A stretch of DNA of 64,000 nt from Coriobacteriaceae bacterium (GCA_902363875.1 CABJBO010000007.1:32718-96717), one strand, 5' to 3'; positions 8,078 to 17,630 are shown, counted from the first letter of the stretch. The notes: generated by a model not told the origin, from the sequence alone. Program-made: numbers and translations.

Positions 8078-9757
8078 ATGGCGGAGTTTATCTACCAGAT
8101 GTATCAGGCTCGCAAGGCCCATGGCGACAAGGTAATCCTTGACGACGTGACCCTGAGCTTCTACCCCGGTGCCAAGATCGGCGTCGTGGGTCCCAACGGC
8201 ATGGGCAAGTCGACCCTGCTCAAGATCATGGCCGGTATCGAGGAAGTCTCCAACGGCGATGCCAGGCTTACCCCCGGCTACACCGTGGGCATCCTGCAGC
8301 AGGAGCCGCCGCTCGATGACGACAAGACCGTCATCGAGAACGTGCGCATGGCGTTTGGCGATATGATTGCCAAGGTCGATCGCTTCAACAAGATCGGCGA
8401 GGAGATGTGCGACCCGGATTGCGATATGGACGCCCTCATGGCCGAGATGGGCAAGCTCCAGGACGAGATCGACGCCGCCGACGGCTGGGATATCGATTCC
8501 AAGCTCGGTCAGGCCATGGACGCCCTGCAGCTGCCCGATTCCGACATGCCGGTCAACGTGCTTTCCGGCGGCGAGCGCCGTCGCGTGGCCCTGTGCAAGC
8601 TGCTACTCGAGGCTCCCGACCTGCTGCTGCTCGACGAGCCCACGAACCACCTGGACGCTGAGTCGATCCTGTGGCTCGAGCACTTCCTGCATAACTATCA
8701 GGGCGCGGTGCTTGCCGTCACACACGATCGCTACTTCCTGGATAACGTTGCCGAGTGGATCTGCGAGGTCGACCGCGGTCACCTTTATCCCTACAAGGGC
8801 AACTACTCCACGTATCTGGAGACCAAGGCCGCCCGTATCGAGGCTCAGGGTAACCGCGATGCCAAGCTCGCCAAGCGCATGGAGGCCGAGCTCGAGTGGG
8901 TGCGCAGCTCGCCCAAGGCTCGCCAAGCCAAGAACAAGGCCCGCCTGGCTCGCTACGAGGAGATGGAGGCCGAGGCCCGCGCAAGCCAGAAGCTCGACTG
9001 GACCGACATCCGCATCCCTGTGGGCCCGCGTCTGGGCAACAAGGTGCTCGAGGCCCATCATCTGCACAAGGAGTTCGATGGCCGTGTGCTCATCGACGAC
9101 CTTTCGTTTACCCTGCCGCGCAACGGCATCGTGGGCGTCATCGGCCCCAACGGTGTCGGTAAGACCACGCTGTTCAAGACGATTGTGGGTCTGGAGCCGC
9201 TGACTTCGGGCGAGCTTGAGGTGGGTGAGACCGTCAAGATCTCCTATGTCGACCAGAACCGTTCCGGCATCGACCCCGATAAGAACTTGTGGGAGGTCGT
9301 CTCGGACGGCCTGGACCACATGATGGTCGGCGAGACCGAGGTTCCGAGCCGTGCTTATGTGGCGAGCTTTGGCTTTAAGGGCCAGGACCAGCAGAAGCGC
9401 GCTGGCGTACTCTCCGGTGGCGAGCGCAACCGTCTGAACTTGGCGCTTACGCTCAAGCAGGGCGGCAACCTGCTGCTCCTCGACGAGCCCACGAACGACC
9501 TCGACGTCGAGACGCTGTCCTCGCTCGAGGCGGCGCTGCTCGAGTTCCCGGGCTGCTCGGTGGTCATTAGCCACGATCGTATGTTCCTGGACCGCGTTGC
9601 CACGCACATCCTGGCGTGGGAGGGCACCGATGAGAACCCGGGCAACTGGTATTGGTTTGAGGGTAACTTCGAGGCCTATCAGGCCAACCGCATCGAGCGC
9701 CTGGGCGAGGACGCAGCCCAGCCGCATCGTATTCACCGCAAGCTGACGCGCGATTAG
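8078..9757 (+). CDS. ettA: Energy-dependent translational throttle protein, ABC-F ATPase
   Basis: A 559-aa soluble protein with two ABC ATPase domains: Walker A GPNGMGKST and GPNGVGKTT, signatures LSGGERRRVAL and LSGGERNRLNL, Walker B LLLLDEPTNHLD and LLLLDEPTNDLD, and a linker rich in charged residues between them. The insert after the first Walker A (arm) and the overall length fit EttA, which binds the ribosomal E site and gates elongation when ATP is low. No membrane segments. It is closed by a strong terminator at 9768. Confidence 0.93.
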   Translation: MAEFIYQMYQARKAHGDKVILDDVTLSFYPGAKIGVVGPNGMGKSTLLKIMAGIEEVSNGDARLTPGYTVGILQQEPPLDDDKTVIENVRMAFGDMIAKVDRFNKIGEEMCDPDCDMDALMAEMGKLQDEIDAADGWDIDSKLGQAMDALQLPDSDMPVNVLSGGERRRVALCKLLLEAPDLLLLDEPTNHLDAESILWLEHFLHNYQGAVLAVTHDRYFLDNVAEWICEVDRGHLYPYKGNYSTYLETKAARIEAQGNRDAKLAKRMEAELEWVRSSPKARQAKNKARLARYEEMEAEARASQKLDWTDIRIPVGPRLGNKVLEAHHLHKEFDGRVLIDDLSFTLPRNGIVGVIGPNGVGKTTLFKTIVGLEPLTSGELEVGETVKISYVDQNRSGIDPDKNLWEVVSDGLDHMMVGETEVPSRAYVASFGFKGQDQQKRAGVLSGGERNRLNLALTLKQGGNLLLLDEPTNDLDVETLSSLEAALLEFPGCSVVISHDRMFLDRVATHILAWEGTDENPGNWYWFEGNFEAYQANRIERLGEDAAQPHRIHRKLTRD

Positions 9758-9767
9758 CAACAAGTAG

Positions 9768-9797
9768 AAAGGCCGCCAGTGAGGGCGGCCTTTCTTG
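9768..9797 (+). terminator. Terminator after ettA
   Basis: AAAGGCCGCC paired with GGCGGCCTTT around a short loop, ending TTTCTTG, 10 bp after the stop. Confidence 0.85.
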
Positions 9798-10035
9798 TAA
9801 TAATTGCATTGCAGCTATGTCCGGGCTGTTGGCTGATTCAAAAACAAAGGCATCTCTTTGGGGTAAAGCCCGTTTTTGCTGTGAGTGATCCTCTAGTTCC
9901 GTCTTAAACGTAAAGATGTGTTGGGCTACAAGGACATAAGCAAATCAAATTAAAATATAACTACTACTGTAACGTTACAAAAAAGGTCATATAATATGAG
10001 CATCTAATAAGTCGCTTCTCTGGAAAGAAGGACAT
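9798..10035 (+). promoter_or_regulatory. AT-rich upstream region with a TATAAT box
   Basis: The 238-bp gap is clearly more AT-rich than its flanks. TATAAT at 9990-9995 lies 40 bp before the next gene; no convincing -35 is seen at the right distance. GAAAGAAGG near 10022 is the ribosome site. Confidence 0.45.
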
Positions 10036-11163
10036 ATGCTTTCGCGTCGTCGTTTTTTGCAACTTATCGCGTCTTCAATTGTCGCCTTAACCGCACGTCC
10101 AAAAGTGGGCTTTGCTTCGACGGGCGATATTGATGGTGAGCAGATACTATTTACTTCTGAAATTGCGCAAGAGCTTGCTGAGAAATATGTAAAGGGACTC
10201 CTCGGCTCTTCGTATATGCCTTCTGACCCTATTCCTTTTGTAGACGTTGATGGGTCTCCGCTTGGTTACATTGTTCCGGTCATAACATCCAATAGGGCCG
10301 CGGGTTATTTGATTTTAGATGCTTCAGATGATGAAGTACTTACAGGATATCGTTTTGGAGACGGCTTAGTCAGCCCCATGGATCGGGGAGGAGACCTCGG
10401 CGTTGAGTCCTATTCTTTCAATAACCCAGTTGTAATGATCAATCCATTCGAGTTCGGCGTGCAATCTTTGGACGGTTCAATTACAACAAATTGCGGAAGA
10501 ACAATCCCGGCAGCTTCCATAGAAGGACGTCCTGTCGTTTTATCGAATAAACCTTCTAGCTGGAACGATGTCGTAATTTACGCAACTCAAATGCAGGATT
10601 ACGCAGTATCTGGATTTCGTTCTATTTCTCAGTTTATGTCATATGATGAAAGCGAGATAGAGCGGCTTACTGCCCACTATGCTTGTATGGTGACTGCTTT
10701 TTCGAACGTTGCCGATCTGTATGGCATTGCTAATTTATATAACGACCCTTCGCAATATATGCAGATATGGAGTTACACCAATACCCATGCTCTTTCCGAT
10801 GCAGAGCAGACTGTTCCCGGTGTTGTTTTGGGTGGAACGCCGATTTCAACCTGTGCAACGGGGTTTACAAATTACTGCGCAAGCAGAGGAAGTTCCCTTA
10901 TCGCTCGCACTGTCTCCTCTCCGGCTATCGCGAGCATTCAAAATGAGATTAACTCCAATAGACCGAATGTTTTACATGCGAGCTTGTACAACGGATCAGC
11001 CCATTCTGTAACAGCTGAGGCTTACGCCACGCTTACTGGTAAGAAAACTGGAGAGACAAGGCAGATGATTGGCATAGCAGACGGCTGGAATTCATCCTTA
11101 TCCTTCCTAAAGTATGATCAGAGTTATTATGCGTGGACTTATGGAACGACTTTTTCGAAGTAG
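10036..11163 (+). CDS. Tat-exported papain-like (C39-type) cysteine protease, putative
   Basis: A 375-aa protein with a twin-arginine signal (SRRRFLQLIASSIVALTA, residues 3-20). Residues about 40-120 look like a streptopain/C10-type propeptide. The catalytic half has HYACMVTAFSNVADLYG (Cys217 in the place of the C39/C10 nucleophile), GSAHSVTAEAY (His323) and GIADGWN (Asp/Asn partner). Family assignment rests on motif order only. Base composition is AT-richer than neighbours and it shares an overlap with the next lipoprotein gene, so the pair may be a transferred unit. Substrate unknown; a bacteriocin-like or surface target is possible. Confidence 0.55.
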   Translation: MLSRRRFLQLIASSIVALTARPKVGFASTGDIDGEQILFTSEIAQELAEKYVKGLLGSSYMPSDPIPFVDVDGSPLGYIVPVITSNRAAGYLILDASDDEVLTGYRFGDGLVSPMDRGGDLGVESYSFNNPVVMINPFEFGVQSLDGSITTNCGRTIPAASIEGRPVVLSNKPSSWNDVVIYATQMQDYAVSGFRSISQFMSYDESEIERLTAHYACMVTAFSNVADLYGIANLYNDPSQYMQIWSYTNTHALSDAEQTVPGVVLGGTPISTCATGFTNYCASRGSSLIARTVSSPAIASIQNEINSNRPNVLHASLYNGSAHSVTAEAYATLTGKKTGETRQMIGIADGWNSSLSFLKYDQSYYAWTYGTTFSK

Positions 11164-11533
11164 GGCGATTCGTCTAGCCCTGTCTTTGGTGCTGATGGCT
11201 TTATTAGTGAGCTGTTCGACAAGGGAAGAGGCATCGCGCGGAGGTTCCGGAGAAGTGACTGCGACAGACTCAGGTTCATTAGAAATAGCTGGCGGGCATG
11301 CCGATGTGATATTACAAGGAAAAGGCGTGCTTAGGTCGATTGATGCTGAAGACGCTGTCTGCTCAATAGAGGATTTGAAGACAGGTGAAACTGCATCGTA
11401 TCGAGTTTCAGATAATGCTGCGAATATGATTGAGTCGATACCAATTGGAGCACGAGTTTCTTTTAGGTATTTTGCTCCGCAACTTGAGGATGAGCTTGCT
11501 TCTCTGGTGTCTATATGCGCCGATGACAGCTAG
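11129..11533 (+). CDS. Small lipoprotein coupled to the C39-like protease
   Basis: About 134 aa. A basic N-terminus and hydrophobic stretch LALSLVLMALLVSC end in a lipobox Cys, followed by a Ser/Gly/Thr linker and a compact domain that may be an OB-like fold (VILQGKGVLRSIDAEDAVCS ...GARVSFRYF). It overlaps the protease gene by 35 bp, so co-translation is likely. Starts at 11114, 11129 or 11141 are possible, none with a good ribosome site. No family recognised; a protease partner or inhibitor is only a guess. Confidence 0.55.
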   Translation: MRGLMERLFRSRAIRLALSLVLMALLVSCSTREEASRGGSGEVTATDSGSLEIAGGHADVILQGKGVLRSIDAEDAVCSIEDLKTGETASYRVSDNAANMIESIPIGARVSFRYFAPQLEDELASLVSICADDS

Positions 11534-11547
11534 AAAAGTCTGATTTC

Positions 11548-11588
11548 AAACGGCCCCGGATAGTCAAATTGGCTATCCGGGGCCGTTT
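11548..11588. terminator. Bidirectional terminator
   Basis: Perfect 16-bp stem AAACGGCCCCGGATAG with its complement, T run on both sides, between two convergent genes. Confidence 0.85.
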
Positions 11589-11590
11589 TG

Positions 11591-12898
11591 TTACTCGGCC
11601 GGTGCGTCGACTTTATCGATGGTCCAGGCGGCTCCGAGACCGCCGGTGGTGTTGCGGCGGATACGCACGGTGACTTCGCGGCGCTCGCCGGCCTGCGTGT
11701 AGCGCAGGGGGAAGCTTGCGCGGTTTCGCGCGGCCTCAATGGTGCCGCGTTCGCGGGCGATCCAGTAGTACTCGCCGACGATGCCGAGCGTGTCGGCGCC
11801 GTAGGGGAGATAGGTCGACAGCTGGTGCAGAAGCGGGCCGGGGCAGAAGACTTCGGTTGCGAAATCGACGGGGAAGTCCTCGGGGATGGCGGGCGCTGCA
11901 GGTGCGGGGGCCGGTACTGCAGCGGGGACCGGAGCCGGTGCCGGTGCGGGAATTTGGTCGCAAGCAGCGGCGGGCACGGATTCGATGACGGGTGCGGGCT
12001 CCGGCGTTACTTCCGGCTTGACCTCGGAATCTGCGGGCTTCACGGTGACGGGCGCGTCTGCAACTGCGGCTTCAACCTCAACCTGCGTCGCGTTCTCATT
12101 CTCGACGCTCGACTTTGCTTCGATGGGCGTGGATGCCATGGTGGTGATGCCGGCGTTGGCGTTCTCGGGGTCATAGACGACCGTAAGCGAGATGGCAGGC
12201 TGCGGCGTCTCGGGTCCCGGCGTCGACTCGGTAGCGTCTTGATCGGCGGACTCGTCGGGTTGATCGTCCTCGGCTTCGTCGCCAAAGACATCGCTGTTTT
12301 GGAACGCAGGCGTCTCGGGTTGGTTGGCGGCTTCTTCGGTTGTCGACTTGGGAGCCTCGTTGAGCTCCGCAGTGGCTTCCTGCTCTGATATGACTTTGGG
12401 ATCGGTCGTGGCGGCGATTTCGGTTTCGGCTTCTGCTGTTACCTCAATGGCGACTTCGGTCTCTGTCTCGGGCTCGGGTTCCGGTACGGCTTCAACCATG
12501 GCTTCGGGCTCGCGACGCTTAACGTGCTTAGGGCGCACGGCCTTGAGGTCCTTCTCGCCGCGTTTTTTCTTTTTGTAGGACTGCTTGGCACCCTTGGCAG
12601 CCTTGGGCTTGTCCTCGCCCTTGGCAAGGGCGGCATCCCAGGTATCGTTGGCGATGACGGTGGCATACAGGCGACCGCCCTTAAAGACGGTCAGTCTAAT
12701 GCAGTCGTCGAGCTCCTCGAGCAGCTCGCGCGTGGACTCGAAGCCCAGGTCATAAGCGGTCATGTCGCCGGCGGCGAGCGCCTCCTCGACCTGCGTCATA
12801 AACGTTTGCTTGCCGCACCCAATCGCGTCGCGCAGCAGACGATACAGATAGATGTGGTTGCCCAGCGATAGCGTGGGCGTAACTATTGTCTTGCTCAT
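11591..12898 (-). CDS. Low-complexity protein with an N-terminal LOTUS-like domain
   Basis: A 435-aa protein starting at ATG 12898 behind GAGGAG. Residues 1-90 are folded; the part DLGFESTRELLEELDDCIRL followed by a GGRLYATV strand resembles the OST-HTH/LOTUS winged-helix pattern (inference from pattern only). Residues 95-330 are a disordered Lys-rich then Glu/Pro/Ala/Thr-rich stretch. The last 100 residues form a second folded domain (FCPGPLLHQLSTYLPYG ... TVRIRRNTTGGLGAAW). No membrane segment or signal. If the LOTUS reading is right it may bind RNA. Function unknown. Confidence 0.6.
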   Translation of the reverse strand: MSKTIVTPTLSLGNHIYLYRLLRDAIGCGKQTFMTQVEEALAAGDMTAYDLGFESTRELLEELDDCIRLTVFKGGRLYATVIANDTWDAALAKGEDKPKAAKGAKQSYKKKKRGEKDLKAVRPKHVKRREPEAMVEAVPEPEPETETEVAIEVTAEAETEIAATTDPKVISEQEATAELNEAPKSTTEEAANQPETPAFQNSDVFGDEAEDDQPDESADQDATESTPGPETPQPAISLTVVYDPENANAGITTMASTPIEAKSSVENENATQVEVEAAVADAPVTVKPADSEVKPEVTPEPAPVIESVPAAACDQIPAPAPAPVPAAVPAPAPAAPAIPEDFPVDFATEVFCPGPLLHQLSTYLPYGADTLGIVGEYYWIARERGTIEAARNRASFPLRYTQAGERREVTVRIRRNTTGGLGAAWTIDKVDAPAE

Positions 12899-12969
12899 GG
12901 CAAATCTCCTCTTTACACACCAAAGCATCTTACCATCGCACGGTCCTTGCCATCTCGTCGCCCAAGGTA

Positions 12970-13002
12970 AACGGGCGCGACCGTTGCCGGTTCGCGCCCG
13001 TT
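12970..13002 (-). terminator. Terminator-like hairpin after the S/T-rich membrane protein
   Basis: AACGGGCGCGA and TCGCGCCCGTT pair perfectly around an 11-base loop, 35 bp beyond the stop at 13037 on the minus strand. Confidence 0.65.
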
Positions 13003-13036
13003 ATGCAGGTCGGTTATCTATGAGAGACAAACGTGC

Positions 13037-13990
13037 TTAGTTGCCCGATGCCGTGTCTTGGCTCGAGCTGTCTGATGCCGTGCCGGAAGCGGTTCCGCTC
13101 GAGCTGTTGGTGTTGCTATTGTCGGTAGATCCCGTGCCCGATACATTGCCGCTCGTCTGGTCGCCTGTGCTCGGTTGAGAGCCGTCAGTCGTTTGGCTTG
13201 AGTCAGTCGTGCTGGATTGCGTGCCACTGTTGGCCGTAGAGGAATCGGTGCCCTGCGATTGGTTTTGGGTGTTCGAGGACGAATTGGCAGAGGCAGAGCT
13301 GTCTTGCGTGTCGTCCGTCTGTGCCTGCTGATCCTGCGACTGGGTGTTGCCATTTGCATCGCTCTCGGTCGTGCGCGACGACAGGATTGGCTCGGGACGC
13401 TCGCCCAGACCCTCACCGGCAGTGGTGATAAGGATGGCGCCGGCGCAGGCGATGACCGCGACGATGGCGATGGCGATCGAGAAGATGATGACCTTCTTTT
13501 GCGTCTGGCTGCGCTCTGCCGCCGCCTTGGCGCGCAGGCTGTCGGGGGCGACACGCGCCGTGGTCGCGCGCCCTGCAATCTGGCGCATCTCCTGGGTAGT
13601 TGCGGCGCCGCCTAAGTGCTCCTCGGCATTAAACTCAACGGGTTCATAGGCGCCGGCGGGGTAGTCGACGTCGGCGTGCGTACCTTTGAGGGCTTTGGCG
13701 CTGGCAGAGATAAAGTGGCGGTAGACCTGCGAGGACACAACGGTGATGACCGAGCTCACGGCGGCGCCAATTACTGAACCGGCAATACCAATCTTGGAAG
13801 CAAGCGCGACGCTCGTGGCGGCGGCTGCGGCGCCGGCGATGATCTGGGGAATGGAAATGTCATCGAACAGGCCCTTTTTGGGCGCGATGGCCATGGTCTG
13901 TCCGATGGAATGGTTTTCGTGAACGCCGTTGTTGAGCGCGGCTGGTGTCATGACGCGCGTGCGCGGCGCGTCGGTGTACTTGGTTGTCAT
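13037..13990 (-). CDS. Membrane protein with Ser/Thr-rich C-terminal tail
   Basis: A 317-aa protein, start ATG 13990 behind GGGAGG. Residues about 40-80 hold a Gly/Ala-rich hydrophobic pair (QIIAGAAAAATSVALASKIG and a following segment). A clear membrane helix KVIIFSIAIAIVAVIACAG lies near 175-195. After it comes about 115 residues of almost pure Ser/Thr/Gln/Asn/Gly, probably a wall-spanning extracellular stalk. No sortase motif. No family recognised. Confidence 0.65.
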   Translation of the reverse strand: MTTKYTDAPRTRVMTPAALNNGVHENHSIGQTMAIAPKKGLFDDISIPQIIAGAAAAATSVALASKIGIAGSVIGAAVSSVITVVSSQVYRHFISASAKALKGTHADVDYPAGAYEPVEFNAEEHLGGAATTQEMRQIAGRATTARVAPDSLRAKAAAERSQTQKKVIIFSIAIAIVAVIACAGAILITTAGEGLGERPEPILSSRTTESDANGNTQSQDQQAQTDDTQDSSASANSSSNTQNQSQGTDSSTANSGTQSSTTDSSQTTDGSQPSTGDQTSGNVSGTGSTDNSNTNSSSGTASGTASDSSSQDTASGN

Positions 13991-14193
13991 ACGGGGCCCT
14001 CCCGGTGTAAATCTGCTTCGTTTCATGTAGCCATCAGGGTACCCACCAGATGTGAATCGTACGTGACATTTAACAGATATCATCAACTCATCAATTGCTC
14101 ACCAAGTTGGTGGGATGCGGTTACACCCGGCGGTTGAACTACAATAGGGCTTGCTAATTGTTGTGAATGGCGTCTACGCACGGGAGCATTCTT

Positions 14194-16173
14194 ATGAATC
14201 TTCACCTTTCTCAGTCTGATGGCTTTTTGCGTGTGGCGGCGGCGTCGCCGCGGATTCGCGTGGCCGATGTCGAGGGCAATACCGAGGTTGCGCTGGCGGC
14301 TGTTCGCGAGGCTACCGAGCGCGGCGTCCGCGCGCTGGTGCTGCCCGAGCTTAACCTGACCGGCTATACCGCGGCTGATCTGTTCCATAACCGTACATTG
14401 CTGCATGCCTGCGAGACCGCACTGGCACATATTCTCGATGAAACCCGCGAGCTGCCGATTGTCTTTACCATCGGTCTTCCCGTTGCAGTCGCCGAGAATA
14501 TCTACAACTGCGCCGCCGTGTGCTGCGCGGGCGAGCTTTTGGGTCTTACGGCCAAGAAGTATCTGCCCAACTATGGCGAGTTCTACGAGCGCCGCTGGTT
14601 TGCTCCGGCGCCCGCAGATCCTGTGTGGGTCGAGTTTGCCGGTCAGGGTCCGGTTCCGCTGGGTTCGGGGCTTGTCTACCGCTGCTGTGATGAAGGTGCC
14701 GAGGACATGGTGCTGGGCGTTGAGGTCTGCGAGGACCTGTGGGTGCCGGCGCCCCCTTCGACCGAGATGGCGCTTGCCGGTGCGACGGTGATCCTCAACC
14801 CGTCGGCCTCGGACGAGATTATCGGTAAGGCAGACTATCGCCGCAGCCTCATCTCCAATCAGAGTGCGCGCCTGTACTGTGCCTATGCCTATGCAGATGC
14901 GAGCGAGGGCGAGTCCACGACCGACATGGTCTTTGCGGGCGAGAACCTTGTCTACGAAAACGGATCTAAGCTCGCCGCCACGAAGCTCCTCACCTGCGAT
15001 ATGGCCGTCGCCGACGTTGACCTTGACCGCCTGGTTGCCGAGCGCCGTCGCTCGACGACGTGGACGCGCGCGGACGATGCGCCGGAGGCCACGACCGTTG
15101 AATTTTCGTTTGAGGGCGTGCTGGCAGACGAACCTGTCCTGCACGATGCACTCGGCATCGACCGTGTCTTCCCCCGTGCGCCCTTTGTGCCGGCCGACCA
15201 TGGCGACCTGGCCGAGCGTTGCGAGACCATCCTCGACCTGCAGACCGCCGGCCTCAAGACCCGCCTTGCCCATACGGGTACCAAGGCTGCAGTCATCGGT
15301 CTTTCGGGCGGCCTGGACTCCACGCTGGCACTGCTCGTGACAGTTCGCGCCTTCGATGCACTGGGGCTGCCGCGCACCGGTATCACGGCCGTGTCCATGC
15401 CCGGCTTTGGCACGACGCATCGTACCAAGTCGAACGCCGAGTCGCTCGCTCGCGACCTGGGTGTGAGCTTCCGCGAGGTTTCGATCCACGCGGCTGTGGA
15501 ACAGCACTTCAAGGACATAGAGCACGATCCGACCGTGCAGGACGTGACCTACGAGAACAGCCAGGCCCGCGAGCGTACGCAGATTCTGATGGATCTGGCC
15601 AACCAGGCTGGCGGTTTTGTCATCGGCACGGGCGACTTGTCGGAGCTGGCACTCGGTTGGGCTACCTATAACGGCGACCACATGAGCATGTATGCCGTCA
15701 ACGCGAGCGTGCCCAAGACGCTTGTGCGCCATCTGGTGCGCTATGCCGCCGATGTCTTTGGCGGGCGCATTGCCGAGACACTGCTCGACATCCTCGATAC
15801 GCCGGTGTCCCCCGAGCTTCTGCCGCCCACGGGCGACGGCGAGATTGCGCAGAAGACCGAGGATTTGGTGGGCCCGTACGAGCTGCACGACTACTTCCTC
15901 TACTACCTGCTGCGTTTTGGCTTTGAGCCGGGCAAGATCTACCGCATGGCACTCAAGAGCTTTGAGGGCGTCTACGATGCCAAGACCGTCCACACGTGGC
16001 TGCGTACGTTCTACCGTCGATTCTTTGCCCAGCAGTTTAAGCGCAGCTGCCTGCCCGATGGTCCCAAGGTGGGCTCGGTGACGCTCAGCCCGCGCGGCGA
16101 TTGGCGTATGCCGAGTGACGCTAGCTCGCGTCTGTGGCTTGCGCAGATCGACGCGCTCAATCCAGTTGACTAA
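14194..16173 (+). CDS. nadE: Glutamine-dependent NAD+ synthetase
   Basis: Makes NAD from deamido-NAD using glutamine ammonia and ATP. 659 aa with two domains. Residues 1-270 are the nitrilase-type glutaminase with Glu (VLPELNLTGY), Lys (AKKYLPNYGEFYE) and Cys (GVEVCEDLWVPAP). Residues about 330-659 are the synthetase with P-loop GLSGGLDSTLALL and the later block GTGDLSELALGWATYNGDHM. Length fits the two-domain form. Start ATG 14194 sits behind GGGAGC; TACAAT at 14140-14145 may be the -10. Confidence 0.95.
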   Translation: MNLHLSQSDGFLRVAAASPRIRVADVEGNTEVALAAVREATERGVRALVLPELNLTGYTAADLFHNRTLLHACETALAHILDETRELPIVFTIGLPVAVAENIYNCAAVCCAGELLGLTAKKYLPNYGEFYERRWFAPAPADPVWVEFAGQGPVPLGSGLVYRCCDEGAEDMVLGVEVCEDLWVPAPPSTEMALAGATVILNPSASDEIIGKADYRRSLISNQSARLYCAYAYADASEGESTTDMVFAGENLVYENGSKLAATKLLTCDMAVADVDLDRLVAERRRSTTWTRADDAPEATTVEFSFEGVLADEPVLHDALGIDRVFPRAPFVPADHGDLAERCETILDLQTAGLKTRLAHTGTKAAVIGLSGGLDSTLALLVTVRAFDALGLPRTGITAVSMPGFGTTHRTKSNAESLARDLGVSFREVSIHAAVEQHFKDIEHDPTVQDVTYENSQARERTQILMDLANQAGGFVIGTGDLSELALGWATYNGDHMSMYAVNASVPKTLVRHLVRYAADVFGGRIAETLLDILDTPVSPELLPPTGDGEIAQKTEDLVGPYELHDYFLYYLLRFGFEPGKIYRMALKSFEGVYDAKTVHTWLRTFYRRFFAQQFKRSCLPDGPKVGSVTLSPRGDWRMPSDASSRLWLAQIDALNPVD

Positions 16174-16240
16174 GGTTGGCTAAATTGAACCAATACGGGG
16201 TTTGCAAGCGTTACACTTTTGCAATCTGATGGCCCGTATC

Positions 16241-16273
16241 GCGCGGCGCTCTTGTCGGAGCGCCGCGTTTTTT
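16241..16273 (+). terminator. Terminator after nadE
   Basis: GCGCGGCGCTC paired with GAGCGCCGCG, then six T. It ends 18 bp before the next start. Confidence 0.85.
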
Positions 16274-16291
16274 ATATCGAAAGGTGGCACC

Positions 16292-17455
16292 ATGCAGGCA
16301 TCGCAGCGTCTCGATCGCTTTGGCGCGGAGGTCTTCGCCTCGCTCAACAACAAACTTCTCGCGCTGAAGGCTCAGGGCAAGACCATTTACAACATGAGCG
16401 TGGGCACGCCCGACTTTAAGCCGTACGACCACGTGGTCGAGGCGCTCACGCAGGCGGCTCAAGATCCCGAGATGTGGAAGTACGCCCTGCGCGACCTGCC
16501 CGAACTCAAGCAAGCCGTGTGCGATTACTATGAGCGTCGCTTTGGCGTTTCGGGCATTACGCCGTCCATGGTGCAGTCGTGCAACGGCACGCAGGAGGGT
16601 GTGGGTCATTTGGGCCTGGCTCTGCTCGATCCGGGCGATACCATTCTGGTTCCCGATCCGTGCTACCCGGTCTTTGAGGCGGGTGCCAAGATCGCCGATG
16701 CCAAGCTCGAGTACTATCCGTTGGTCGCCGAGCATAATTACCTGCCCTATGTGGCGGGTATCGATCCCGAGGTGGCCGATCGTGCCAAGTATATGATCGT
16801 GTCGCTGCCTGCCAACCCGGTCGGCTCGGTGGGTACGCCCGAGGTCTACGAGGAGATTATCGCCTTTGCCCGCGAGCATGATCTGTTGATCGTTCATGAC
16901 AACGCGTACTCCGACATCGTGTTTGACGGCGAGCCCGGCGGCAGCTTCTTGCAGTATCCCGGTGCGCTTGAGGTGGGCGTTGAGTTCTTCTCGCTCTCCA
17001 AGTCGTTTAACGTCACCGGTGCGCGTATCGGCTTTTTGGTCGGCCGCGAGGACGTGGTCTCCGCCTTTGCCAAGCTGCGCAGCCAGATCGACTTTGGTAT
17101 GTTCTTCCCGATTCAGAAGGCCGCCATCGCCTGCCTGAACGGTCCGCGCGATGAGGTCGAGGCGCAGCGTCTGAAGTACCAGGAGCGCCGCGATACCCTG
17201 TGCGACGGTCTTGAGGGCCTGGGCTGGGAGCGTCCCAACGCGCATGGCTCTATGTTTGTGTGGGCCAAGCTTCCCGGTGGTCGCACCGATTCCATGGCGT
17301 TTTGCGAGGAGCTCATGGAGAAGGCCGGCGTTGTGGTGACGCCGGGCGCGAGCTTTGGTCCTTCGGGCGAGGGACACGTGCGCATGGCGCTGGTCCTGCC
17401 GCCCGACCAGATTGCTTTGGCTGTCGAGGCCATTCGTGAGGCGGGCCTGTATTAG
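16292..17455 (+). CDS. Class I/II PLP aminotransferase, diaminopimelate-aminotransferase-like
   Basis: A 387-aa fold-type-I aminotransferase. Seen: SVGTPDFKPYDHVVEAL, GTQEGVGHLGLALLDPGD, VSLPANPVGS (substrate/PLP Asn), DNAYSDIVFDGE, and the PLP lysine in FFSLSKSFNVTGARIGF. The N-terminus MQASQRLDRFGAEVFASLNN resembles LL-diaminopimelate aminotransferases. The acetyltransferase at 21245 and deacetylase at 25427 in this window imply a need for an N-acetyl-LL-DAP aminotransferase (PatA role), which this enzyme could fill. Substrate is not proved. Start ATG 16292 behind AAAGGTGG. Confidence 0.8.
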   Translation: MQASQRLDRFGAEVFASLNNKLLALKAQGKTIYNMSVGTPDFKPYDHVVEALTQAAQDPEMWKYALRDLPELKQAVCDYYERRFGVSGITPSMVQSCNGTQEGVGHLGLALLDPGDTILVPDPCYPVFEAGAKIADAKLEYYPLVAEHNYLPYVAGIDPEVADRAKYMIVSLPANPVGSVGTPEVYEEIIAFAREHDLLIVHDNAYSDIVFDGEPGGSFLQYPGALEVGVEFFSLSKSFNVTGARIGFLVGREDVVSAFAKLRSQIDFGMFFPIQKAAIACLNGPRDEVEAQRLKYQERRDTLCDGLEGLGWERPNAHGSMFVWAKLPGGRTDSMAFCEELMEKAGVVVTPGASFGPSGEGHVRMALVLPPDQIALAVEAIREAGLY

Positions 17456-17599
17456 AAAGGTATTTCGACTCGTCAATAGCTCGAAACCGATTTCGTGCAG
17501 TTATTTTACGAATACTGCAAACAATTTCGGTAAACGGTCGATTTTTGGCTGCGAATAGGGGCATAATCAAAGTCCCGATTGGATGTATTGGGATTACGG

Positions 17600-17630
17600 C
17601 AAGCCGCTCGGGTCGTTCCCGGGCGGCTTG
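17600..17630 (+). terminator. Terminator or attenuator hairpin before ldh
   Basis: CAAGCCGC-TCGGG pairs with CCCGG-GCGGCTTG. It lies 27 bp before the ldh start and 145 bp after the aminotransferase, so it may end the upstream transcript or act in the ldh leader. Confidence 0.55.

Noticed and set aside
14083-15993. 636-aa open frame opposite nadE
   Set aside because: Shadow of nadE; no known motifs, while the sense frame has the complete NAD synthetase active sites.
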